Positions 24,477-32,100 of a stretch of 64,000 nt of DNA are shown piece after piece. Made by a program: the position numbers and the translations under genes. The stretch is taken from positions 9,093,001 through 9,157,000 of the forward strand of contig NZ_CP117866.1 of the NCBI RefSeq assembly GCF_028736035.1, in the 5' to 3' direction. Under the pieces are notes generated by a model that worked only from the letters and a program-made list of their open reading frames with translations, was not told the DNA's origin and ran no database searches. The DNA is from Streptomyces sp. T12 (GTDB taxonomy: Bacteria > Actinomycetota > Actinomycetes > Streptomycetales > Streptomycetaceae). The stretch's first letter is position 1, and each line of letters opens with the position of its first letter.

Positions 24477-24660
24477 AAGACGTGGCGAGGTGCGGGGCGG
24501 ATCGGGCCGTGGCTTTGTCCTGTGAGTGGAGAAAGTTGAGGGCAATCTCTGCGCAACTTCTTCCCACTCCCGGCAGCCGCTGCTACGTTCCCCTCGAAAG
24601 CAGGCCACGCAAGTGGCCGAAACCCGGCGCGTGCAGGCCGATCGAGGCGGGGAGGGGCTC

Positions 24661-25851
24661 GTGAGACGCATGACGGCGCGACCCGCGAACGCCCATCAGG
24701 CCCGGCTGCTCAAGCTGTTGCGCGACGGAGGCCCCAACTCCCGGGCCCAGCTGGGCGATCAGATCGACCTCTCGCGGTCCAAGCTGGCCGTGGAGGTGGA
24801 CCGTCTGCTGGAGACGGGCCTGGTCGTGGCCGACGGACTCGCCGCCTCGCGCGGTGGCCGCCGCTCCCACAACGTCCGGCTCAACCCCGGGCTGCGCTTC
24901 CTCGGCGTCGACATCGGCGCGACCTCGGTCGACGTCGCCGTCACCAACGCCGAACTGGAGATCCTGGGCCACCTCAACCAGCCCATGGACGTCCGCGAGG
25001 GCCCGGTCGCGGTCTTCGAGCAAGTCCTGTCCATGGCAGCGAAGTTGAGGGCCTCGGGGCTCGCGGAGGGGTACGACGGCGCCGGCATCGGCGTCCCCGG
25101 ACCGGTCCGCTTCCCCGAGGGTGTCCCGGTGGCTCCGCCGATCATGCCGGGCTGGGACGGCTTCCCGGTACGGGAGGCGCTCAGCCAGGAACTCGGCTGC
25201 CCGGTCATGGTCGACAACGACGTGAACCTCATGGCGATGGGGGAGCAGCACGCGGGCGTCGCACGCTCCGTGGGCGACTTCCTCTGCGTCAAGATCGGCA
25301 CCGGCATCGGCTGCGGCATCGTCGCGGGCGGTGACGTCCACCGCGGTGTCACGGGCAGCGCGGGCGACATCGGGCACATCCAGGCCGTGCCCGACGGACG
25401 CCCCTGCGCCTGCGGCAACCGGGGCTGCCTGGAGGCCCACTTCAGCGGGGCGGCCCTCGCCCGGGACGCCGTGGAGGCGGCCCAGCAGGGACTCTCCGTC
25501 GAACTGGCCACCCGGCTGGAGGCGAACGGCACCCTGACCGCAGTCGATGTCGCGGCTGCGGCCGCCGCGGGTGACGCCACCGCCCTCGACCTGATCCGCG
25601 AGGGCGGCAACCGCGTCGGCCAGGTCATCGCCGGACTCGTCAGCTTCTTCAACCCCGGCCTGGTGGTGATCGGCGGCGGGGTGACCGGCCTCGGCCACAC
25701 CCTGCTCGCCGCGATCCGCACCCAGGTCTACCGCCAGTCACTGCCGCTGGCGACGGGCAACCTGCCCATCGTTCTGGGGGAGTTGGGCCCCACCGCCGGA
25801 GTCATCGGCGCGGCCCGGCTCATCAGCGACCACCTGTTCTCACCCGCGTAA
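24661..25851 (+). CDS. ROK family transcriptional regulator
   Basis: A 396-residue ROK repressor. An N-terminal winged HTH (HQARLLKLLRDGGPNSRAQL, then DLSRSKLAVEVDRLLE) is followed by the sugar-kinase-like fold. That fold has the ATP-site DIGATSVDVAVTN, the catalytic-type GIGVPGPV and VDNDVNLMAMGE, and the zinc motif CACGNRGCLEAH. I choose the GTG at 24661 with GGAGG five bases before it. It immediately precedes the CUT2-type sugar importer in the same direction and is its likely repressor. The presence of DND and the zinc motif means it can probably bind a sugar. Confidence 0.93.
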   Translation: MRRMTARPANAHQARLLKLLRDGGPNSRAQLGDQIDLSRSKLAVEVDRLLETGLVVADGLAASRGGRRSHNVRLNPGLRFLGVDIGATSVDVAVTNAELEILGHLNQPMDVREGPVAVFEQVLSMAAKLRASGLAEGYDGAGIGVPGPVRFPEGVPVAPPIMPGWDGFPVREALSQELGCPVMVDNDVNLMAMGEQHAGVARSVGDFLCVKIGTGIGCGIVAGGDVHRGVTGSAGDIGHIQAVPDGRPCACGNRGCLEAHFSGAALARDAVEAAQQGLSVELATRLEANGTLTAVDVAAAAAAGDATALDLIREGGNRVGQVIAGLVSFFNPGLVVIGGGVTGLGHTLLAAIRTQVYRQSLPLATGNLPIVLGELGPTAGVIGAARLISDHLFSPA

Positions 25852-25930
25852 GCCACTTGCTCGACACGGCTCACCCGCACGACCCGCTGCGCTGCCCTGC
25901 TCCACCCTGAATTGCTCGGCTCCGCCAACT

Positions 25931-25993
25931 TTGCTCTTTCTTGCCCTGTCCTATCCTGCCCTGCTTTGCCTTGCCTTGCTTTGCCCTGCCCTG
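25931..25993. repeat. Low-complexity pyrimidine-rich pentamer repeat
   Basis: About a dozen imperfect 5-base units of TTGCC/CTGCC type lie between the ROK gene and the importer operon, ending about 30 bases before the ATG of the ATPase gene. They are likely in the untranslated leader. No hairpin is obvious. Confidence 0.75.
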
Positions 25994-26024
25994 AACCGGC
26001 CCGCACGCCCGCCAAGGGGACCTC

Positions 26025-27545
26025 ATGGCATCAGAACCACCGCTGCTCAGCATGTCCGGCATCACCAAGTCGTTCCCCGGAGTCCGCGCCCTCGACGGCG
26101 TCGACCTCGACGTCCAGGCCGGTGAAGTGCACTGCCTGCTCGGCCAGAACGGCGCCGGCAAGTCCACCCTCATCAAGGTCCTGGCCGGCGCCCACCAGCC
26201 CGACACCGGCACGATCCACTGGCGCGGCGAGGCGGTCACCCTCCGCTCGCCCATCGCCGCCATGCGCCTCGGCATCGCCACCATCTACCAGGAACTCGAC
26301 CTGGTGGAGCACCTGTCGGTGGCCGAGAACGTCCACCTCGGCCATGAACCCACGGCCGCCGGCTTCGTCGTACGCGGAAAGGTCGCGCGGGCGTCAACAG
26401 CGCAGCTCCTCAAGCGACTCGGTCATCCGGAGATCGACCCGGCGCGCCTGGTCGGGGAGTTGTCGGCGGCGCAGCAGCAGATCGTGTCCATGGCGCGGGC
26501 GCTCTCCCACGACGTACGGCTGATCGTGATGGACGAGCCGTCCGCCGCCCTCGACCCGGACGAGGTCGACAACCTCTTCCGTATCGTCGGCGACCTCACC
26601 GCCGACGGTGTCGGCGTGGTCTACATCTCGCACCGGCTGGAGGAGATCCGCCGGATCGGCGACCGGGTGACCGTGCTGAAGGACGGGCGGGCGGTGGCGG
26701 GCGGGCTGCCGGCGAAGACGACGCCGACGCGCGAGGTCGTGGCGCTGATGACCGGACGCAACGTCGAGTACGTCTTCCCCGAGCGGCCGACCAGGGACGT
26801 GACGGCCGACAAACCGCTGCTGGAGGTGCGGGGACTTGCCAGGGACGGCGAGTTCGAGGCCCTCGACCTGAGCGTGCGGCCCGGTGAGATCGTCGGGCTC
26901 GCCGGACTGGTGGGCTCGGGGCGCTCGGAGATCCTGGAGACGATCTACGGGGCCAGGAAGCCCAGCGCCGGTCAAGTCCGCGTGGACGGGCGGGCGTTGA
27001 GGCCCGGGAGTGTGCGGGCCGCCGTGCGTGCCGGACTCGGGCTCGCGCCCGAGGAGCGCAAGGCGCAGGCGCTGCTGATGCTGGAGTCCGTCACCCGCAA
27101 CGTCTCCGTCTCCTCCATGTCCCGCTTCTCACGCGGCGGCTGGATCGACCGGGCCGCCGAACTGGGGGCCGCGCGGGCCGCGACCCGCGAGCTGTCGCTG
27201 CGGCCCGACAACCCGAACGTGCCGGTCCGCACCCTCTCCGGGGGCAACCAGCAAAAGGCCGTCCTGGCCCGCTGGCTGCTGCGCGGCTGCCGCGTCCTGC
27301 TGCTCGACGAACCCACCCGCGGCGTCGACGTCGGCGCCCGCGCCGAACTGTACGCAGTCGTACGCCGGCTGGCCGACGAAGGCCTCGCCGTCCTGCTCGT
27401 CTCCAGCGAAGTGCCCGAAGTGCTGGGCCTCGCCGACCGCGTCCTGGTGCTGCGCGAGGGCCGTGTCGTTCACACGGCGCCCGCACGCGAACTCGACGAA
27501 CACCGTGTACTCGACCTCGTCATGGAAGGAAGCCCGGCGTCATGA
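26025..27545 (+). CDS. Sugar ABC transporter ATPase (CUT2, RbsA-like, two NBDs)
   Basis: A 506-residue double ATPase. The first NBD has Walker A GQNGAGKS, the degenerate signature LSAAQQQ and Walker B LIVMDEPSAALD. The second has the reduced Walker A GLVGSGRSE, signature LSGGNQQK and Walker B VLLLDEPTRGVD. This is the pattern of CUT2 importers for pentoses, hexoses and polyols, where one protein with two NBDs powers the transporter. It overlaps the permease gene by four bases (ATGA). AAGGGGA precedes the ATG. The ROK gene upstream is the probable regulator. Confidence 0.96.
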   Translation: MASEPPLLSMSGITKSFPGVRALDGVDLDVQAGEVHCLLGQNGAGKSTLIKVLAGAHQPDTGTIHWRGEAVTLRSPIAAMRLGIATIYQELDLVEHLSVAENVHLGHEPTAAGFVVRGKVARASTAQLLKRLGHPEIDPARLVGELSAAQQQIVSMARALSHDVRLIVMDEPSAALDPDEVDNLFRIVGDLTADGVGVVYISHRLEEIRRIGDRVTVLKDGRAVAGGLPAKTTPTREVVALMTGRNVEYVFPERPTRDVTADKPLLEVRGLARDGEFEALDLSVRPGEIVGLAGLVGSGRSEILETIYGARKPSAGQVRVDGRALRPGSVRAAVRAGLGLAPEERKAQALLMLESVTRNVSVSSMSRFSRGGWIDRAAELGAARAATRELSLRPDNPNVPVRTLSGGNQQKAVLARWLLRGCRVLLLDEPTRGVDVGARAELYAVVRRLADEGLAVLLVSSEVPEVLGLADRVLVLREGRVVHTAPARELDEHRVLDLVMEGSPAS

Positions 27546-28561
27546 CGCAGCACGCCTCCCCGCCCCGGGACAGCACCGGCAAGGTGCAGTCGGCCGGCGC
27601 ACCGCCCGCCTGGCGGGGCCTGATGGCCCGCGCCGACGTGCGCACCCTCTCCCTGCTCGGCGTCCTCGCCGTACTGATCATCATCGGCGGCATCACCAAG
27701 CCGGACGAGTTCCTGGACACCCGCAACCTCCAACTCGTCCTCACCCAGGCGTCCGTGATCGGCGTCGTCACCGTCGGCATGACCTTCGTCATCACCTCCG
27801 GCGGCATCGACCTGTCGGTCGGCGCGATCGTCGCGCTCTCCTCGGTGTGGGCGACGACGGTGGCGACCCAGGAGTACGGCTTCGGCGGCATCCTGTTCAC
27901 CGCGGTGCTCGTCGGCCTCGGATGCGGCCTGGTCAACGGACTGCTGATCGCGTACGGCGGCATGGTCCCCTTCATCGCCACGCTCGCCATGCTGGCCTCC
28001 GCGCGCGGAATGGCGCTGCAGATCACCGACGGCAAGACGCAGATCGTCACGGTGACCTCCGTGCTGGACCTCGGCGAGCGCGACGCGTATGTGCTCGGCA
28101 TACCGCCGCTGGTCATGGTGTTCGCGGTCGTGACGATCATCGGCTGGCTGATCCTGAACCGCACGACCTTCGGGCGCCGCACGGTCGCCGTCGGCGGCAA
28201 CGCGGAGGCGGCCCGCCTCGCCGGCATCGACGTCCGCCGCCAGCGGCTCTACCTCTACCTGCTGTCCGGACTGTGCTGCGGCGTCGCCGCCTTCCTGCTG
28301 ATCGTCCTGGCCGGATCCGGCCAGAACACCAACGGCAACCTCTATGAACTCGACGCCATCGCGGCCGCGATCATCGGCGGCACGCTGCTCAGCGGGGGCC
28401 GCGGCACCATCACCGGCTCCGTGCTCGGTGTCCTGATCTTCACCACGATCACCAACATCTTCGCCCTGAACAACCTGCAGAGCGACGTCCAGCAGATCGC
28501 CAAGGGCGCGATCATCGTCGCCGCCGTGCTGGTCCAGCGCCGTACCGCAAGCACGACCTGA
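27542..28561 (+). CDS. Sugar ABC transporter permease (CUT2, RbsC-like)
   Basis: A 339-residue membrane protein with 8-10 predicted helices and the CUT2 permease signatures GMTFVITSGGIDLSVG (about residues 79-94) and GGTLLSGGRGTITGSVLG (about 280-297). It forms the channel of the importer with the preceding double ATPase. Its start overlaps the ATPase stop by four bases, and the lipoprotein gene follows after 49 bases. Confidence 0.96.
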   Translation: MTQHASPPRDSTGKVQSAGAPPAWRGLMARADVRTLSLLGVLAVLIIIGGITKPDEFLDTRNLQLVLTQASVIGVVTVGMTFVITSGGIDLSVGAIVALSSVWATTVATQEYGFGGILFTAVLVGLGCGLVNGLLIAYGGMVPFIATLAMLASARGMALQITDGKTQIVTVTSVLDLGERDAYVLGIPPLVMVFAVVTIIGWLILNRTTFGRRTVAVGGNAEAARLAGIDVRRQRLYLYLLSGLCCGVAAFLLIVLAGSGQNTNGNLYELDAIAAAIIGGTLLSGGRGTITGSVLGVLIFTTITNIFALNNLQSDVQQIAKGAIIVAAVLVQRRTASTT

Positions 28562-28610
28562 GGGTCGTACCGCTCTCTCTCAGCACGACCTGAGGAAAGG
28601 GTTCACCGCC

Positions 28611-29660
28611 ATGCAGCATTTCCAGAGCCGATTCACCAGTCGCAGAGGGCTGCTCTTCGGATCCGCCGCCATAGGAGCGGGCGCCCTCCTCGTGGGTTGC
28701 ACGAGCAACGAGTCCGACGACGAGCCGGCCGCGAACGACCAGCCGGCCGCCGACGACAAGCCCGGCAAGCAGGTCACCATCGGCTTCGCCGGACCGCAGG
28801 CCGACCACGGCTGGCTCAACGCCATCAACGACAACGCCAAGAGCCGCGCGAAGAAGTACTCCGACGTCACCCTGGAGATCACCGAGGGGTCGAACGACAC
28901 CGCCGCGCAGATCGGCCAGATCGAGACGCTGATCAACAAGAAGGTCGACGTGCTGGTGGTGCTGCCCGCCGACGGCAAGGCGCTCACCCAGGTCGGCCTG
29001 AAGGCGATGCGGGCCGGGATCCCGGTGATCAACCTCGACCGGGTCTTCAACACCCCGCAGGCCTACCGGTGCTGGATCGGCGGCGACAACTACGGGATGG
29101 GCCTCAACGCCGGCCACTACATCGGCGAGAAGCTCAAGGGGAAGTCGAACGCCAAGGTCATCGAGCTGGCCGGCCTGGACAACCTGGAGCTGACCAAGCA
29201 GCGCACCCAGGGCTTCGACGACGCCCTGAAGAACTACCCCAACATCAAGAAGGTGGCCCGTCAGGCGGCCGAGTTCACGGTCGAGTCCGGACAGGCCAAG
29301 ATGGCCCAACTCCTGCAGGCCCAGTCGAACTTCGACGCCCTGTGGAACCACGACGACGACCAGGGCGTGGGCGCCCTGCGCGCCATCGAGCAGGCCGGGC
29401 GCGACGACTTCCTGATGGTCGGCGGCGCGGGCGCACTCTCCGCCTTCCAGGAGATCAAGCAGGACGACGGCGTCCTCAAGGCGACCGTCCTGTACCCGCC
29501 GACCATGGCCGCGTCCGCCATCGACCTGGCCCGTGCGCTGGGCCAGGGCAAGGGCATCGGCGGCATGGCCGAGTTCGAGATCCCGGCCTCGATCACGCTC
29601 TACTCGGCGGTCGTCGACAAGACCAACGTCGACCAGTACATGTCCACCGGCTTCAAGTGA
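28611..29660 (+). CDS. Sugar-binding lipoprotein (CUT2 substrate-binding protein)
   Basis: A 349-residue binding protein of the RbsB/XylF fold. The N-terminus has a twin-arginine-like pattern (TSRRGLLFGSAA) and a lipobox (LLVGC, Cys at about residue 31), so it should be a Tat-exported lipoprotein. An Asp/Glu-rich linker follows, then KQVTIGFAGPQADHGW and the hinge-type motif VVLPADGKAL. It captures the substrate for the importer. The 49-base gap upstream contains a 13-base direct copy of the permease 3' end (AGCACGACCTGAG at 28550 and 28581). Confidence 0.94.
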   Translation: MQHFQSRFTSRRGLLFGSAAIGAGALLVGCTSNESDDEPAANDQPAADDKPGKQVTIGFAGPQADHGWLNAINDNAKSRAKKYSDVTLEITEGSNDTAAQIGQIETLINKKVDVLVVLPADGKALTQVGLKAMRAGIPVINLDRVFNTPQAYRCWIGGDNYGMGLNAGHYIGEKLKGKSNAKVIELAGLDNLELTKQRTQGFDDALKNYPNIKKVARQAAEFTVESGQAKMAQLLQAQSNFDALWNHDDDQGVGALRAIEQAGRDDFLMVGGAGALSAFQEIKQDDGVLKATVLYPPTMAASAIDLARALGQGKGIGGMAEFEIPASITLYSAVVDKTNVDQYMSTGFK

Positions 29661-29742
29661 GGCGTCCCGCCCCATGAGCCGACCCGGTCATGGGGCAGGG
29701 CTCCACCCCCCACCGCGCCACGACGACGAGGAGGACATCCGC

Positions 29743-30981
29743 ATGGGACAGCCGCAGCAGTCAGAAGGGGCAGAGGCGGCCGAGAAGCCGGTAGACGTCG
29801 GGACGGACAGGCCACCCCTACGGGTGGGCATGGTCGGCTACGCCTTCATGGGTGCCGCCCACTCCCAGGGCTGGCGCACCGCGGGCCGTGTCTTCGATCT
29901 GCCGCTCAGCCCGGTTCTGGCCGCGATCTGCGGACGGGACGCGACCGCCGTGCGCGCGGCGGCCGATCGGCACGGCTGGGAGACGGCCGAGACCGACTGG
30001 CGTGCCCTGATCGAGCGGGACGACATCGACCTCGTCGACATCTGCACCCCGGGCGACAGCCACGCCGAGATCGCGCTCGCCGCGCTGGCCGCCGGCAAGC
30101 ACGTCCTGTGCGAGAAGCCTCTCGCGAACAGCGTGGAGGAGGCCGAGGTCATGGCGACGGCGGCCGAAGCCGCCTACGAGCGCGGTCAGTTGGCGATGGT
30201 CGGGTTCAACTACCGCCGGGTGCCCGCCACCGCGCTGGCTCGCAGCATGGTCGCCGAGGGCCGCCTCGGCAACCTGCGCCACGTACGGGTGACGTACCTT
30301 CAGGACTGGCTGGTGGACCCGCAGTTCCCGCTTACCTGGCGGCTGCGCAAGGAGCTGGCCGGCTCGGGCGCGCTCGGCGACCTCGGCGCGCACATCATCG
30401 ACCTCGCGCAGTATCTGGCGGGCGAGCAGCTGACCGGGGTGTCCGCCCTCACGGAGACCTTCGTGAAGGAACGCCCGCTGCCCGGCGGGGCCGTGAAGGG
30501 GCTGTCCGCCGTCTCGGCCGAGGGCGCCACCGGCCAGGTCACCGTCGACGACGCCGCCCTGTTCACCGGCCGCTTCCCCTCCGGCGCCCTCGCCTCCTTC
30601 GAGGCCACCCGCTACGCCACCGGCCGCAAGAACGCCCTGCGCATCGAACTCAACGGTGAACGCGGCTCGTTGGCCTTCGACCTGGAGCGCCTCAACGAAC
30701 TCGCCTACCACGACGGCACGGAACCCGGAGCCCACGCCGGCTTCCGCCGCATCCTCGTCACCGAACCCGACCACCCCTACCTGGACGCGTGGTGGCCGCC
30801 GGGCCACGGCCTCGGCTACGAGCACACCTTCGTCCACCAGGCCCGCGACCTGGTCCACGCCATCTCCGAGGGCCGCCGGCCCGAACCCTCCTTCGCCGAC
30901 GGGCTGCAGGTGCAGCGCGTACTGGCGGCGGTGGAGGAGAGCGCCGAGAAGAACTCCGTCTACACGCCCATAGCGGTCTGA
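29743..30981 (+). CDS. Gfo/Idh/MocA family oxidoreductase
   Basis: A 412-residue NAD(P)-dependent dehydrogenase. After a short acidic leader, the Rossmann motif is VGMVGYAFMGAAHSQGW, and EKPLANSVEEAE carries the conserved E-K-P of the family. The C-terminal half has the substrate-side motif GSGALGDLGAHIIDLAQYL, with the conserved Asp and His. Such enzymes oxidise or epimerise sugars and inositols. ATG at 29743 with GAGGAGGA upstream. It follows the sugar importer and is followed after 15 bases by a TIM-barrel isomerase, so it probably starts breakdown of the imported substrate. Confidence 0.94.
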   Translation: MGQPQQSEGAEAAEKPVDVGTDRPPLRVGMVGYAFMGAAHSQGWRTAGRVFDLPLSPVLAAICGRDATAVRAAADRHGWETAETDWRALIERDDIDLVDICTPGDSHAEIALAALAAGKHVLCEKPLANSVEEAEVMATAAEAAYERGQLAMVGFNYRRVPATALARSMVAEGRLGNLRHVRVTYLQDWLVDPQFPLTWRLRKELAGSGALGDLGAHIIDLAQYLAGEQLTGVSALTETFVKERPLPGGAVKGLSAVSAEGATGQVTVDDAALFTGRFPSGALASFEATRYATGRKNALRIELNGERGSLAFDLERLNELAYHDGTEPGAHAGFRRILVTEPDHPYLDAWWPPGHGLGYEHTFVHQARDLVHAISEGRRPEPSFADGLQVQRVLAAVEESAEKNSVYTPIAV

Positions 30982-30996
30982 GGAGGCCCGACGAGA

Positions 30997-31995
30997 ATGC
31001 CGCGCACATTCACGCTCTTCACCGGCCAGTGGGCCGACCTGCCGCTGGAGGAGGTCTGCCGGCTCGCCCGCGACTTCGGCTACGACGGACTCGAACTCGC
31101 CTGCTGGGGCGACCACTTCGAGGTCGACAAGGCCCTCGCGGACCCGACGTACATCGACTCCAGGAAGGCCCTGCTCGACAAGTACGGCCTCAAGTGCTGG
31201 GCCATCTCCAACCACCTGGTCGGCCAGGCCGTCTGCGACGCCATCATCGACGAACGTCACCAGGCCATTCTGCCCGCCCGCATCTGGGGCGACGGCGACG
31301 CGGAAGGCGTACGGCAGCGGGCCGCCGCCGAGATGGCCGACACCGCGCGCGCCGCGGCCGCCTTCGGCGTGAACACCGTCATCGGCTTCACCGGCTCCGC
31401 GATCTGGCACCTCGTCGCCATGTTCCCGCCGGCGCCCGAGTCGATGATCGAGCGCGGCTACGAGGACTTCGCGACACGCTGGAACCCCATCCTGGACGTC
31501 TTCGACGAGGAGGGCGTGCGGTTCGCGCACGAGGTCCATCCCAGCGAGATCGCCTACGACTACTGGACGACCTGGCGTGCCCTGGAGGCGGTCGGGGGCC
31601 GCCCCGCCTTCGGCCTGAACTTCGACCCGTCGCACTTCGTGTGGCAGGACCTGGATCCGGTCGGCTTCCTGTGGGACTTCCGCGACCGCATCTACCACGT
31701 CGACTGCAAGGAGGCCCGCAAGCGCCTCGACGGCCGCAACGGCCGCCTCGGCTCCCACCTGCCCTGGGGCGACCCCCGCCGGGGCTGGGACTTCGTGTCG
31801 GCCGGGCACGGTGACGTCCCCTGGGAGGACGTCTTCCGGATGCTGCGCTCCATCGACTACCAGGGCCCCATCTCCGTGGAGTGGGAGGACGCCGGCATGG
31901 ACCGGCTCCAGGGGGCCCCGGAGGCGCTGACCCGTCTCAAGGCGTACGACTTCGAGCCGCCGTCGGCCTCCTTCGACGCGGCGTTCGGCAACTGA
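30997..31995 (+). CDS. Sugar phosphate isomerase/epimerase (xylose isomerase-like TIM barrel)
   Basis: A 332-residue AP-endonuclease-2-type TIM barrel. Metal-ligand candidates are Glu and His in [13 protein letters not shown], Asp and His in [10 protein letters not shown], His-Asp in HVDCKEARK, and Glu in SVEWEDAG. It should isomerise or epimerise a sugar or keto-sugar produced by the preceding Gfo/Idh enzyme. It is the last gene of the importer operon and is followed by a stable hairpin. Confidence 0.92.
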   Translation: MPRTFTLFTGQWADLPLEEVCRLARDFGYDGLELACWGDHFEVDKALADPTYIDSRKALLDKYGLKCWAISNHLVGQAVCDAIIDERHQAILPARIWGDGDAEGVRQRAAAEMADTARAAAAFGVNTVIGFTGSAIWHLVAMFPPAPESMIERGYEDFATRWNPILDVFDEEGVRFAHEVHPSEIAYDYWTTWRALEAVGGRPAFGLNFDPSHFVWQDLDPVGFLWDFRDRIYHVDCKEARKRLDGRNGRLGSHLPWGDPRRGWDFVSAGHGDVPWEDVFRMLRSIDYQGPISVEWEDAGMDRLQGAPEALTRLKAYDFEPPSASFDAAFGN

Positions 31996-32003
31996 CCTGT
32001 GGT

Positions 32004-32025
32004 GCAGGGCTCGTCTGAGCCCTGC
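32004..32025 (+). terminator. Hairpin after the importer operon
   Basis: GCAGGGCTC and GAGCCCTGC form a perfect 9-bp stem with a GTCT loop, 9 bases after the isomerase stop. There is no long T-run, as is usual in Streptomyces. It separates the cytoplasmic operon from the secreted enzymes downstream. Confidence 0.7.
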
Positions 32026-32100
32026 TTCGACTCTCCGGGGTGACGGCGCATCCCGGCGTACGCACCCGCCCGTACAACCGGCCCCTTTCTGGAGGCACTC

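Noticed and set aside
26025..26345. Leftward 104-residue frame in the importer ATPase gene
   Set aside because: It is a shadow of the Walker A region of the ATPase on the other strand, with no start signal of its own.
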